DNA of 64,000 nucleotides from Lawsonibacter celer. Its GTDB lineage: Bacteria > Bacillota > Clostridia > Oscillospirales > Oscillospiraceae. The stretch lies in NCBI RefSeq assembly GCF_014281125.1, contig NZ_JACOEA010000007.1:62001-126000 (forward strand), given 5' to 3'. Below, piece by piece: positions 53,560 through 61,956 of this stretch. The position numbers were made by a program, and so were the translations under genes. The notes below the pieces were generated by a model. It was not told the origin of the DNA and searched no databases. It was given only the letters and a program-made list of their open reading frames with translations. Each line of letters starts with the position of its first letter. The first letter of the stretch is position 1.

Positions 53560-53756
53560 AGGACCATCCTTATCCGTTTAAATTGCGCCGCTTCGGAGGC
53601 GGGCGGGCCTGTCCGCTCCGCCCGGACGGCGGACGCGACATTCATTATAGCATGATTTTTGAAAAATGCCAGAAATCCCGTGCGTTTTGCGGAAAACTAT
53701 GGTATACTGCATGTTTAGAATATCCAAGCTATCTTCGTTCCTTGAGAGGTATGTCT

Positions 53757-54587
53757 ATGGACAGAAACTATATTGCCGCGCCCGCCGTGGCCGTGGCCGG
53801 CGGCGCCGTGGGCTGCGCCCTCCGCGCCTGGGGCCTTCGCACCGCCTTTGAGCCGGAGACCGGCCTGCCCATCCCGGGCATGCCCGCCACCTGGGCGCTT
53901 ATCCTGCTCTCCATCGCCATGGCGGCGGTGCTGCTGGTGCTGGTGCGGGGCTGCCGGAACTGCCCCCTGCCCGGCGGTTATGACCAGGCGTTCTCCGCCA
54001 AGGGGAGCACGGCCTACATGACCTGCATGGTGCTCTCGGCCTTTGCCCTGCTGGCTGCGGCCGCGGGGATGCTCCTGGACTTTGTGCAGCGGGAGAACAC
54101 CTCCATGCTACGCCTGATCCTGGCGGTCCTGTGTGTGGTGTCCGCTGTGTGCGTACTGTCCACCGGCCGGAACAATTACCGGGGCGAGGGCCGCGGGAAG
54201 TATAACTTCACCCTGCTTATGCCGGCCTACACCTTCTGTGTGTGGCTCATCGCTGCCTATCAGGTACGGGCCGGAGACCCGGTCCAGCTGGACTATATCT
54301 ATGAGATCCTGGCCATTATCGCCGCCCTGCTGGGCCTGTATTTTACGGCCGGCTTCTCCTTTGAGCGGCCAAAGGCGGCCCGCTCGGCCCTGTTTTCCCT
54401 GCTGGGCGTGTATTTTTCCATCGTCACCCTGGCCGACCGGCACGACCTGCCCTCCACCCTGCTCTACTGCTTTGCCATTTTAATGCTTTTGACCTCTGCC
54501 CTGACTCTGCTCCGCAACGTCTCCCAGCTGGGGACGGCCTGCGATACCAAAGAAAGCCATAGGGAGGAATCCTCAGATGAACCGTGA
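53757..54587 (+). CDS. Polytopic membrane protein of unknown function
   Basis: 276 residues with about seven hydrophobic segments (IAAPAVAVAGGAVGCAL, WALILLSIAMAAVLLVLV, MVLSAFALLAAAAGMLL, LILAVLCVVSAVCVL, LLMPAYTFCVWLIAAY, IYEILAIIAALLGLYF, ALFSLLGVYFSIVTLA) and a charged C-terminal tail. Not recognised as a known family. ATG 53757 lies seven bases after GAGAGG. Its last 11 bases overlap the metG start, so it is probably co-translated with it. Confidence 0.8.
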   Translation: MDRNYIAAPAVAVAGGAVGCALRAWGLRTAFEPETGLPIPGMPATWALILLSIAMAAVLLVLVRGCRNCPLPGGYDQAFSAKGSTAYMTCMVLSAFALLAAAAGMLLDFVQRENTSMLRLILAVLCVVSAVCVLSTGRNNYRGEGRGKYNFTLLMPAYTFCVWLIAAYQVRAGDPVQLDYIYEILAIIAALLGLYFTAGFSFERPKAARSALFSLLGVYFSIVTLADRHDLPSTLLYCFAILMLLTSALTLLRNVSQLGTACDTKESHREESSDEP

Positions 54588-56535
54588 GAAATTTTATATT
54601 ACCACCCCCATCTACTACCCTAGCGACAAGCTGCACATCGGCCACACCTACTGCACCGTGGCCACCGACGCCATGGCCCGCTACAAGCGGCTCAAGGGCT
54701 GCGACGTGCTGTTCCTCACCGGCACGGACGAGCACGGCCAGAAGATTGAGGACAAGGCCAGGGAGGCCGGAGTTTCCCCCCAGCAGTTTGTGGACAATAT
54801 TGTGGAGGGCCCCCGGGGCGTGCTGGACCTGTGGAAGCTGATGAACATCTCCAACGACCGCTTTATCCGCACCACCGACGACTACCATGTCCACGCCATC
54901 CAGAAGATTTTTAAGAAGATGTACGAGAACGGGGACATTTACAAGGGCACCTATAAGGGCAAATACTGCAAGCCCTGTGAGTCCTTCTGGACGGAGAGCC
55001 AGCTCAAGGACGGCAAGTGCCCCGACTGCGGCCGGGAGGTACAGGACGCGGAGGAGGAGGCCTACTTCTTCCGGCTGAGCAAGTACGCCGACCGCATCCA
55101 GGACCTGCTGGAGAACACCGACTTCCTGCAGCCCCGCAGCCGGGTCCACGAGATGGTGAACAACTTCATCAAGCCCGGCCTGGAGGACCTATGCGTCTCC
55201 CGCACCTCCTTCTCCTGGGGCGTGCCCGTGGACTTTGACCCGGGCCACGTGGTGTATGTGTGGATCGACGCGCTCTTCAACTACACCACCGCTCTGGGCT
55301 TCATGAACGACAAGTACGACGACTACGACAATTTCTGGCCCGCCGATGTCCACTTCGTGGGCAAGGAGATCGTCCGCTTCCACTCCATCATCTGGCCCGC
55401 CATGCTCATGAGCATGGGAATGCCCCTGCCCAAGCACGTGTTTGGCCACGGCTGGCTGCTGCTGGACGGCGGCAAGATGAGCAAGTCCAAGGGCAATGTG
55501 GTGGATCCCTATGTGCTGGCCGAGCAGTTCGGGGTGGACGCCCTGCGCTTCTTCCTGCTGCGCACCTTCCCCTTCGGCTCCGACGGCAATTTCTCCAACG
55601 AGGCCCTCATCAACACCATCAACGTGGATCTGGCCAACGACCTGGGTAATCTGCTCTCCCGCACCACCGCCATGGCGGGCAAATACTTCGGCGGCACCCT
55701 GCCCGCCGGCCGCCGGGCGGACGCGCTGGACGACGAGCTGGTGAACATGGTCTCCACCCTGCGGGACCGCTATGAGGAGCAGATGGAGCAGTTCGCCTTC
55801 CAGAACGCCCTGGCCGAGGTATTCAAGGTCATCGCCCGGGCCAACAAGTATATTGACGAGACCGCCCCCTGGGTGCTGGCCAAGGATCTGCAGGCCAACG
55901 GGGACCGTCTGGCCGCGGTGCTCTACAACCTGCTGGAGACCACCCGCATCTGCGGCGTGCTGCTGACCCCCTTCATGCCCCAGTCCATGGACAAGCTCTT
56001 TGCCCAGCTGGGCGCCTGTGAGGGCTGCCGCACCTGGGAGAGCGCCGGGGTGTGGGGCTCCCTGAATCCTACGGTCACGGTGACCAAGGGGGAAAACCTC
56101 TTCCCCCGCATCGACCTGGACCAGGCCCTCGCCCAGCTGGAGGCCGCCGTGGCGGCGGCCAAGGGGCCGGCCATTGAGCTGGAGCCCTACACCGAGGAGT
56201 TTGTGGATTTCGACACCTTCTGCAAGTCCGACCTCCGGGTGGTGAAGGTCAAAGCCTGCGACGCGGTGAAGAAGAGCAAAAAGCTTCTGCGCTTCACCCT
56301 GGACGACGGCTCCGGTATTGACCGGCAGATCCTCTCCGGCATCCACGCCTACTATGAGCCGGAGGAGCTGGTGGGCAAGACTCTGGTGGCCATCCTCAAC
56401 CTGCCCCCCCGGAAGATGATGGGGCTGGACTCCTGCGGCATGCTCATCTCCGCCGTGCACCAAGAGAATGGGGAAGAGAAGCTCCACCTGCTCATGGTGG
56501 ACGATGCCATCCCGGCCGGCGCGAAGCTGTGCTGA
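54577..56535 (+). CDS. metG: Methionyl-tRNA synthetase
   Basis: 652 residues. HIGH motif in KLHIGHTYC (residues 17-25), zinc knuckle CKPC plus CPDC (about 126-148), KMSKSKGN near residue 300, and a C-terminal tRNA-binding OB-fold from about residue 545 (FDTFCKSDLRVVKVKACDAVKKSKKLL). It charges Met-tRNA. Start ATG 54577 lies inside the upstream membrane-protein gene with GGAGGAA ahead. A terminator-type stem follows about 90 bases on. Confidence 0.97.
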   Translation: MNREKFYITTPIYYPSDKLHIGHTYCTVATDAMARYKRLKGCDVLFLTGTDEHGQKIEDKAREAGVSPQQFVDNIVEGPRGVLDLWKLMNISNDRFIRTTDDYHVHAIQKIFKKMYENGDIYKGTYKGKYCKPCESFWTESQLKDGKCPDCGREVQDAEEEAYFFRLSKYADRIQDLLENTDFLQPRSRVHEMVNNFIKPGLEDLCVSRTSFSWGVPVDFDPGHVVYVWIDALFNYTTALGFMNDKYDDYDNFWPADVHFVGKEIVRFHSIIWPAMLMSMGMPLPKHVFGHGWLLLDGGKMSKSKGNVVDPYVLAEQFGVDALRFFLLRTFPFGSDGNFSNEALINTINVDLANDLGNLLSRTTAMAGKYFGGTLPAGRRADALDDELVNMVSTLRDRYEEQMEQFAFQNALAEVFKVIARANKYIDETAPWVLAKDLQANGDRLAAVLYNLLETTRICGVLLTPFMPQSMDKLFAQLGACEGCRTWESAGVWGSLNPTVTVTKGENLFPRIDLDQALAQLEAAVAAAKGPAIELEPYTEEFVDFDTFCKSDLRVVKVKACDAVKKSKKLLRFTLDDGSGIDRQILSGIHAYYEPEELVGKTLVAILNLPPRKMMGLDSCGMLISAVHQENGEEKLHLLMVDDAIPAGAKLC

Positions 56536-56616
56536 CTTAGGTCCAGGCGGGGACAACATCCCCCCTGGATACGAAATAGTCCCCTCGCCGCCGTGGGCGG
56601 CGAAAATTCTGTGAAA

Positions 56617-56653
56617 CAAAAGGGCGGCGGAACGTGATGCGTTCCGCCGCCCT
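56617..56653. terminator. Bidirectional terminator between metG and the antiporter
   Basis: 14-bp perfect stem AGGGCGGCGGAACG/CGTTCCGCCGCCCT with loop TGATG. The adjacent ACAAAA gives TTTTGT on the minus strand for the antiporter gene. Confidence 0.85.
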
Positions 56654-56657
56654 TGCT

Positions 56658-57836
56658 CTATGCCTTTTCCAGCAATCTACGGTAGGCGGCGTCGATGGCC
56701 AGGGCGCCCAGGGGGGCGGTAACCAGGATGGCGATGACCGCCACGGTGAGCACTGTCTCGCCGCAGGACAACCCCATAGCCAGGGGCACACCGCCGATGG
56801 CTGCCTGGACCGTGGCCTTGGGCAGGTAGGCCAGCACAGCAAACAGCCGCTCCTTCCCGTTGAGCCCGCCGCCCAGCTGACACAGAAGCACCCCCACGGC
56901 CCGGAAGCACAGGGCGCCCAGCACGGCGGCCACCGCCCTAGGACCGGCCAAGGCGGCATAGGGCAGGTTGACCTGGGCGCCCACCAGCACAAAGAGGACC
57001 ACTTCAGCGGCCACCCACAGCTTGCCGAACTTGGCCGTGAGCCGCCCGGCTGTCCGGGGCCTCCATCGGCGCAGGCCCAGCCCGGCCCCCATCACCGCCA
57101 GCAGGCCGGAGAAGGGCAGGGTGCCCTCCAGCGCATGCTCCAGCTCCAACAACAGCAGGGCCAGGGCGAGCAGGAGCAGCACCTTGACGGAATCCCGCAT
57201 CTGCAGCCGGGCGAACAACTCCGCCAGAAGCAGGCCCAGTGCCAGCCCCGCTGCGCCGCCCAGCAGAATGGACACGGGCACTCCCACCAGGGCGGCGGGG
57301 GAAAAGCGCCCCCCCTGGGCCATGCCGGTAAAGGAGGTAAACAAGACAATCACAAACACGTCGTCCACCGAGGCCCCAGCCAGGACCATCCGTGGAATCC
57401 CTTTTGCCGCGCCATACCCTTCCTCCATCAGCCGGAGCATCCTGGGCACGATGACCGCAGGGGACACCGCCCCCACCACCGCGCCCATAATGGCGGCGTC
57501 CAGGGGGGAGACCCCCAGCAGCCGCGGGGCCAGCAGCCACATACCCAGCACCTCGCAGGCGGCGGGCACAAAGCACATGAGCAGGGCGGGCCGTCCCGCC
57601 CGCTTCAGATCGTCCAGCTCCAGGGACAATCCTGCCCGGAGCAGAATGATGACCAGAGCCAGCTGCCTCAGATCGGCGGAGATGGCCAGCAGCTCACCGG
57701 AGAGCTGATCAAACCCATAGGGCCCCAGCAGAATACCGGCCAGCAGCATGCCCACCAGCGACGGCATATACAGCCGTTTGGCCAGGCTCCCCAGGGCCAG
57801 GCCGAACAGGAAAACATAGGCGATACTGGTCAGCAT
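56658..57836 (-). CDS. CPA-family monovalent cation/proton antiporter
   Basis: 392 residues, about eleven or twelve membrane helices of the NhaP/CPA type: GMLLAGILLGPYGFDQL, AIMGAVVGAVSPAVIVPRMLR, GASVDDVFVIVLFT (the essential two acidic residues), and VGAQVNLPYAALAGPRAV. It exchanges a monovalent cation for protons. A fluoride riboswitch precedes it, so a role in fluoride tolerance or ion homeostasis under fluoride is inferred. ATG 57836 has GGAGG about 10-12 bases upstream; this is the only gene after the switch. Confidence 0.92.
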   Translation of the reverse strand: MLTSIAYVFLFGLALGSLAKRLYMPSLVGMLLAGILLGPYGFDQLSGELLAISADLRQLALVIILLRAGLSLELDDLKRAGRPALLMCFVPAACEVLGMWLLAPRLLGVSPLDAAIMGAVVGAVSPAVIVPRMLRLMEEGYGAAKGIPRMVLAGASVDDVFVIVLFTSFTGMAQGGRFSPAALVGVPVSILLGGAAGLALGLLLAELFARLQMRDSVKVLLLLALALLLLELEHALEGTLPFSGLLAVMGAGLGLRRWRPRTAGRLTAKFGKLWVAAEVVLFVLVGAQVNLPYAALAGPRAVAAVLGALCFRAVGVLLCQLGGGLNGKERLFAVLAYLPKATVQAAIGGVPLAMGLSCGETVLTVAVIAILVTAPLGALAIDAAYRRLLEKA

Positions 57837-57864
57837 AGGATGCGCACTCCTCCCAGAGGGCAGC

Positions 57865-57958
57865 AAAAAAGCCAATGCCCCCTGCAACAGTTTGCAGAAG
57901 TCATCAGCCAAAAGGCGGTTCCGGCCTGTCGGCCGCGGGAGCACTTCATTCCCGTGAT
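57865..57958 (-). promoter_or_regulatory. Fluoride (crcB-type) riboswitch with terminator
   Basis: Read on the minus strand. P1 CGGGA/TCCCG encloses AATGAAGTGC, as in the Thermotoga motif that starts GGGCGAUGAG. After an inserted GGCC hairpin comes AACCGCC-TTTT-GGCTGATGACTTC. GAAGT of the loop pairs with ACTTC, the diagnostic pseudoknot. The bases GCTGATGACTTCTGC (57908-57894) also pair with GCAGGGGGCATTGGC (57885-57871), giving a 15-bp stem followed by six T (57870-57865). So fluoride binding should block the terminator and switch the antiporter gene on. Confidence 0.9.
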
Positions 57959-57972
57959 GAAATTGCGGAGCT

Positions 57973-58001
57973 ATTTTACCAGAGCCGGCCCCCGCTGTCA
58001 A
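57973..58001 (-). promoter_or_regulatory. Promoter of the fluoride-switch antiporter
   Basis: Minus-strand TTGACA (58001-57996), 17-base spacer and TAAAAT (57978-57973). Confidence 0.85.
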
Positions 58002-58007
58002 GGGCCC

Positions 58008-58037
58008 GGTCGGGCCGCCCTTCGGGGCGGCCCGACC
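58008..58037 (-). terminator. Stem-loop after ilvE
   Basis: 13-bp perfect stem GGTCGGGCCGCCC/GGGCGGCCCGACC with a TTCG loop (CGAA on the minus strand), between the ilvE stop and the antiporter promoter. T run is absent. Confidence 0.7.
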
Positions 58038-58043
58038 GGCGCG

Positions 58044-59111
58044 TCAGTCCAGCTTGGTGATCCAGCCAAAGGGGTCGGGCTGCGTGCCCCACTGGATCCC
58101 GGTGAGGGTGTCGTACAGGCGCTGGGTCAGGGGACCGATCTGCCCGCCGTTGACCACCACGTGCCGGTCGTTCCAGCCCATCTCGCCGATGGGGGAGACC
58201 ACGGCGGCGGTGCCGGAGCCAAAGGCCTCCTCCAGAGCGCCGGCCTCGGCGGCGTCAAAGAGCTCCTGGGCGGTGATGAGGCGCTCCTCCACCGGAACGC
58301 CCCAGCTTCTGAGCAGTTCCAGGCAGGACTTGCGGGTGATCCCGGGCAGCACGGAGCCGGTAAGGGCTGGGGTGACCACGGTGCCGTTGATCTTGAAGAG
58401 CACGTTCATGGAGCCCACTTCTTCAATATATTTGCGCTCCACACCGTCCAGCCAGAGCACCTGGGCATAGCCCTGCTTTTCGGCCTGTTCCCCTGCGCGG
58501 ATGGAGGCGGCGTAGTTGCCTCCGCATTTGGCATAGCCCGTGCCGCCCCGGACGGCGCGCACGTCCCGGCTCTCCACATAGATGCGCACCGGGTTGATGC
58601 CCTCTTTATAGTAGGAGCCCACCGGGCAGCAGATGATGGCAAAGATGTAATTGTGGGCCGCGTGGACGCCCAGAGTAGGGGTGGTGGCAATGATGAAGGG
58701 CCGGATATACAGGGAGGTGCCCGGCTTGGAGGGCACCCAGTCGGCCTCCAGCTCCACCAGCTGTTCAATGGCGGACAGGGCGGTCTCCTCGTCCAGCTGT
58801 GGAATGCACATGCGCTCACAGGAGTTGTTCATGCGGCGCACATTTTCCATGGGGCGGAAGAGCTGCACCTTGCCCTGGGGATTACGATAGGCCTTCAGCC
58901 CCTCAAAGACCTCCTGGGCGTAGTGGAACACCATGGCGGAGGGCTCCAGGGGCAGAGGGCCGTAGGGGACGATGCGCCCGTCGTGCCAGCCCTTCCCTTC
59001 GGTGTAATCCATCTGAAACATGTGGTCGGTAAAGCTGCGGCCAAACACCAGGGTGTCCGGGTCGGGCTTGTCCTTGCGCACGGCGGCGTACTGGACGGGA
59101 AATGTTTTCAT
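58044..59111 (-). CDS. ilvE: Branched-chain amino acid aminotransferase
   Basis: 355 residues, fold type IV PLP aminotransferase of the eukaryote-like BCAT group. Features: MFQMDYTEGKGWHDGRIVPYGP, HYAQEVFEGLKAY, the Schiff-base lysine in GYAKCGGNYAAS near residue 197, and GTAAVVSPIGEM. It transaminates Val, Leu and Ile with 2-oxoglutarate. ATG 59111 follows GGGAGG. A palindrome ATACTGCCCAGTAT lies 36 bases upstream. Confidence 0.95.
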   Translation of the reverse strand: MKTFPVQYAAVRKDKPDPDTLVFGRSFTDHMFQMDYTEGKGWHDGRIVPYGPLPLEPSAMVFHYAQEVFEGLKAYRNPQGKVQLFRPMENVRRMNNSCERMCIPQLDEETALSAIEQLVELEADWVPSKPGTSLYIRPFIIATTPTLGVHAAHNYIFAIICCPVGSYYKEGINPVRIYVESRDVRAVRGGTGYAKCGGNYAASIRAGEQAEKQGYAQVLWLDGVERKYIEEVGSMNVLFKINGTVVTPALTGSVLPGITRKSCLELLRSWGVPVEERLITAQELFDAAEAGALEEAFGSGTAAVVSPIGEMGWNDRHVVVNGGQIGPLTQRLYDTLTGIQWGTQPDPFGWITKLD

Positions 59112-59146
59112 ATTGACGGCCTCCCGAGAGATAGTTTATTTTTTTG

Positions 59147-59160
59147 ATACTGCCCAGTAT
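59147..59160. promoter_or_regulatory. Palindrome upstream of ilvE
   Basis: Perfect 6-bp inverted arms ATACTG and CAGTAT separated by CC. It is close to the start of the leftward ilvE transcript and may be an operator; no known regulator motif was recognised. Confidence 0.4.
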
Positions 59161-59256
59161 GACAGTTCAGGCCAAAAAAGAATGTAAAGCATGATACAAT
59201 GGCGGGATTCTCTGATTTCTTATTATAGCAGGCTGCAACAAAGGACGCAAGCAGAC

Positions 59257-59285
59257 TTGTTTTCGCGCTGAAATATTGGTATAAT
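59257..59285 (+). promoter_or_regulatory. Promoter of the gdpP cluster
   Basis: TTGTTT (59257-59262), 17-base spacer and TATAAT (59280-59285). Confidence 0.75.
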
Positions 59286-59356
59286 AATCGTATACACGGC
59301 TGTTTTCCGCCTTTACCGCACCCCGGCAGCAGAGCCGGCCTTTGGGAGGTGTCTCC

Positions 59357-61348
59357 ATGCGAAAAAACAAACTGACCCATCTGCTGGAGCCGAGTCTCCG
59401 GCTCTATTTTCTCTTTCTGCTGATCTTTGCCCTGATCTCTCTGCTCTTTTCCTGGCCCATGGCTGTGGCGGAGCTGGTTGTGGTGGCCATCCTCTATTTC
59501 TATTTCCGCCGCAGCAATGCCCAGCGCCAGAAGGAAATTCTGAACTATATCGAGCGGGTGAGCACCAATATGGATTCGGCCACTAAGGACACCATGGTCA
59601 ACTCCCCCCTGCCCATGGTCATCTTCCGGCCGGAGAACGACGAGGTCATCTGGTCCAACAGCCGCTTTCTCCAGATCACCGGGGAGCGGGAGCACATGTT
59701 TGACATGAAGATCACCGACGCAGTGCCCGACTTCTCCTCCCGCTGGCTGATGGAGGGTAAGACCGAATGTCCCACCGAGGTCCGGCTGGATCAGCGCCGC
59801 TTCCTGGTGTTCGGCCACCTGGTGCGCACCGAGGATTCCAGCAGCCGGGGCTATTTGGCCACCACCTACTGGGTGGATATTACCGACTTTGCCCAGACCC
59901 GCGACGCCTATTATGCCAACCGTCCAGTGGTGGCCATCCTTACCCTGGACAGCTATGAGGAGCTGATGAAGGGCATCAGCGACAACGCCAAATCCGCCCT
60001 GCTCAGCGAAATTGAGGAGAAGATGGCCGCTTGGGCGGCTCCCGCCCAGGGCCTGTTCCGCCGCTATGACCGGGGCCGTTATCTCTTTGTGTTTGAGGAG
60101 CGCTGTCTGGCCCAATTCCAGGAAAAGAAGTTTGACCTGCTGGACACCGTGCACGACATCGTAAGCCCCAACGGCATTCCCGCCACCTTGTCCATCGGGA
60201 TCGGCAAGGATGCGGACAGCTTCCAGGATCTGTTCCAGTACGCCTCCCTGTCGGTGGAAATGGCCCTCTCCCGGGGCGGCGACCAGGCGGTGGTGAAAAA
60301 CAAATTCAACTTTGAGTTCTACGGCGGGCGCACCAAGGAGCTGGAGAAGCGCACCAAGGTCAAAAGCCGGGTCATGGCCAACGCCCTGGGGGAGCTGGTG
60401 GCCGACGCGTCCCGGGTGCTGGTCATGGGCCACAAATTCCCCGACCTAGACTGCATCGGCGCGGCCGCCGGCGTATGCGCCATTGCCCGCAAGAAGGGCA
60501 CTCCGGTGTGTATTGTGCGGGAGCCGGGCCAGAACCCCGCCAGCGATATGGTGGAGCGGCTGGCCGCTCTGCCCGAGTACCATGAGGTCTTTGTCTCCCC
60601 CCAGGACGCCCTCGTCCTTGCGGACGCCAGCGACCTGCTGGTGGTGGTGGACACCAACCGCCCGGAGCAGGTGGTCAGCGAGGATCTGCTGGCCGCGGTG
60701 AACAAGGTGGCGGTCATTGACCACCACCGCCGGGCGGCCACCTATATTTCCAACGCCGCCCTCAATTTTCACGAGCCCTATGCCTCCTCGGCCAGCGAAC
60801 TGGTCACTGAGCTTCTGCAGTATCTGCTGGAGCCCGCCGATCTGCTGCGGGCAGAGGCGGAGGCCCTGCTGGCCGGCGTGGTGCTGGACACCAAGCAGTT
60901 TACCATGCGCACCGGCAGCCGCACCTTTGAGGCCGCGGCCTTCCTGCGCCGCTCCGGTGCGGACACCGGGGACGTGAAGAAGCTCTTCCAAAACGACCTG
61001 GAGGGCACTATCGCCCGCTACGACATCATCCAGAACGCCCGCATGTACCGGGACGGGGTGGCCGTGGCCGTGGTGGACCACACTGTCGGCCGGGTGACGG
61101 CCGCCCAGGCGGCCGATGAGCTGCTGAACATTTCGGGCATTGACACCTCCTTTGTGCTCTTCCCGGACGGAGACCGGGTGATCGTCTCGGCCCGCTCCAT
61201 GGGAGATGTGAACGTGCAGGTGATTCTGGAGAAGTTGGGCGGCGGCGGCAACGCCGCCACCGCAGGCGCACAGATTCAGAGTGCCACCCTGGACTCCGCC
61301 GCCCGCTCCCTGCTGAGGGCCATCGACCAGTATTTTGAGGATGAATGA
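59357..61348 (+). CDS. gdpP: Cyclic-di-AMP phosphodiesterase GdpP
   Basis: 663 residues. Two N-terminal membrane helices, a PAS-like region (about 80-165), a degenerate GGDEF domain (residues 170-305, RYDRGRYLFVF replacing GGDEF), then DHH (GHKFPDLDCIGAAAGV and VVDTNRP, VIDHHRRA) and DHHA1 (GGGGNAATAGAQI) domains. It hydrolyses c-di-AMP and so affects wall and potassium homeostasis. ATG 59357 follows GGGAGG. First of the gdpP-rplI-dnaB cluster typical of Firmicutes. Confidence 0.97.
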   Translation: MRKNKLTHLLEPSLRLYFLFLLIFALISLLFSWPMAVAELVVVAILYFYFRRSNAQRQKEILNYIERVSTNMDSATKDTMVNSPLPMVIFRPENDEVIWSNSRFLQITGEREHMFDMKITDAVPDFSSRWLMEGKTECPTEVRLDQRRFLVFGHLVRTEDSSSRGYLATTYWVDITDFAQTRDAYYANRPVVAILTLDSYEELMKGISDNAKSALLSEIEEKMAAWAAPAQGLFRRYDRGRYLFVFEERCLAQFQEKKFDLLDTVHDIVSPNGIPATLSIGIGKDADSFQDLFQYASLSVEMALSRGGDQAVVKNKFNFEFYGGRTKELEKRTKVKSRVMANALGELVADASRVLVMGHKFPDLDCIGAAAGVCAIARKKGTPVCIVREPGQNPASDMVERLAALPEYHEVFVSPQDALVLADASDLLVVVDTNRPEQVVSEDLLAAVNKVAVIDHHRRAATYISNAALNFHEPYASSASELVTELLQYLLEPADLLRAEAEALLAGVVLDTKQFTMRTGSRTFEAAAFLRRSGADTGDVKKLFQNDLEGTIARYDIIQNARMYRDGVAVAVVDHTVGRVTAAQAADELLNISGIDTSFVLFPDGDRVIVSARSMGDVNVQVILEKLGGGGNAATAGAQIQSATLDSAARSLLRAIDQYFEDE

Positions 61349-61421
61349 CCCCAGCGCAGAAAAACCGGGAGCCGCGCAGAGCCGCCTGTCCCCCGCTTGG
61401 ATTTTGAAAGGAGAACATCAG

Positions 61422-61868
61422 ATGAAAGTAATTCTACTGCAGGACGTAAAGGGCCAGGGCAAAAAGGGCCAGCTGGTAGACGCGTCCGACGGATACGCCC
61501 GCAACTTCCTGCTGCCCCGCAAGCTGGCGGTGGCCGCCACGGCGGAAAACCTGAACACCATGAAAATGCAGGAGAAAGCCAAAAAGGCCCAGGAGGCCGC
61601 CGAGAAGGCGGAGGCTGAGGCCATTGCCGCCAGGCTCAAGGAGCTGAGCGTGAAGATCGTGGCCAAGGGCGGCAACGGCGGGCGGCTCTTCGGCGCCGTG
61701 ACCTCCAAGGAGATCGCCGACGCCCTGAGCGCCCAGCACGGCATCACCATCAACAAGAGCAAGATCGTCCAGGACGAACCCATCAAGGCCTTCGGCGGCT
61801 ACGAGCTTAAGTGCAAGCTGGGCTACGAGGTGGTGGGGACCCTGAAGGTCGTCGTGGCGGAGGGCTGA
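61422..61868 (+). CDS. rplI: 50S ribosomal protein L9
   Basis: 148 residues: the full L9 with signature MKVILLQDVKGQGKKGQLVDASDGYARNFLLPRKLA, the long connecting helix (TMKMQEKAKKAQEAAEKAEAEA) and the C-terminal domain (KIVAKGGNGGRLFGAVTSKEIADAL). ATG 61422 lies eight bases after AAAGGAG. It lies 73 bases beyond gdpP in the same operon. Confidence 0.97.
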   Translation: MKVILLQDVKGQGKKGQLVDASDGYARNFLLPRKLAVAATAENLNTMKMQEKAKKAQEAAEKAEAEAIAARLKELSVKIVAKGGNGGRLFGAVTSKEIADALSAQHGITINKSKIVQDEPIKAFGGYELKCKLGYEVVGTLKVVVAEG

Positions 61869-61956
61869 GGCCCGTCCAAAACGGCCCCTCTCCGCATCAG
61901 CGCGGCATCCCCGTCCCCCGCAGGGGGCCGCCGCCACACATCCAGGAGGTGATTTC

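Noticed and set aside
56634..59147. 837-codon plus-strand open frame over the antiporter and ilvE
   Set aside because: Antisense to two real genes and a riboswitch; composition is a GC-skew artefact.
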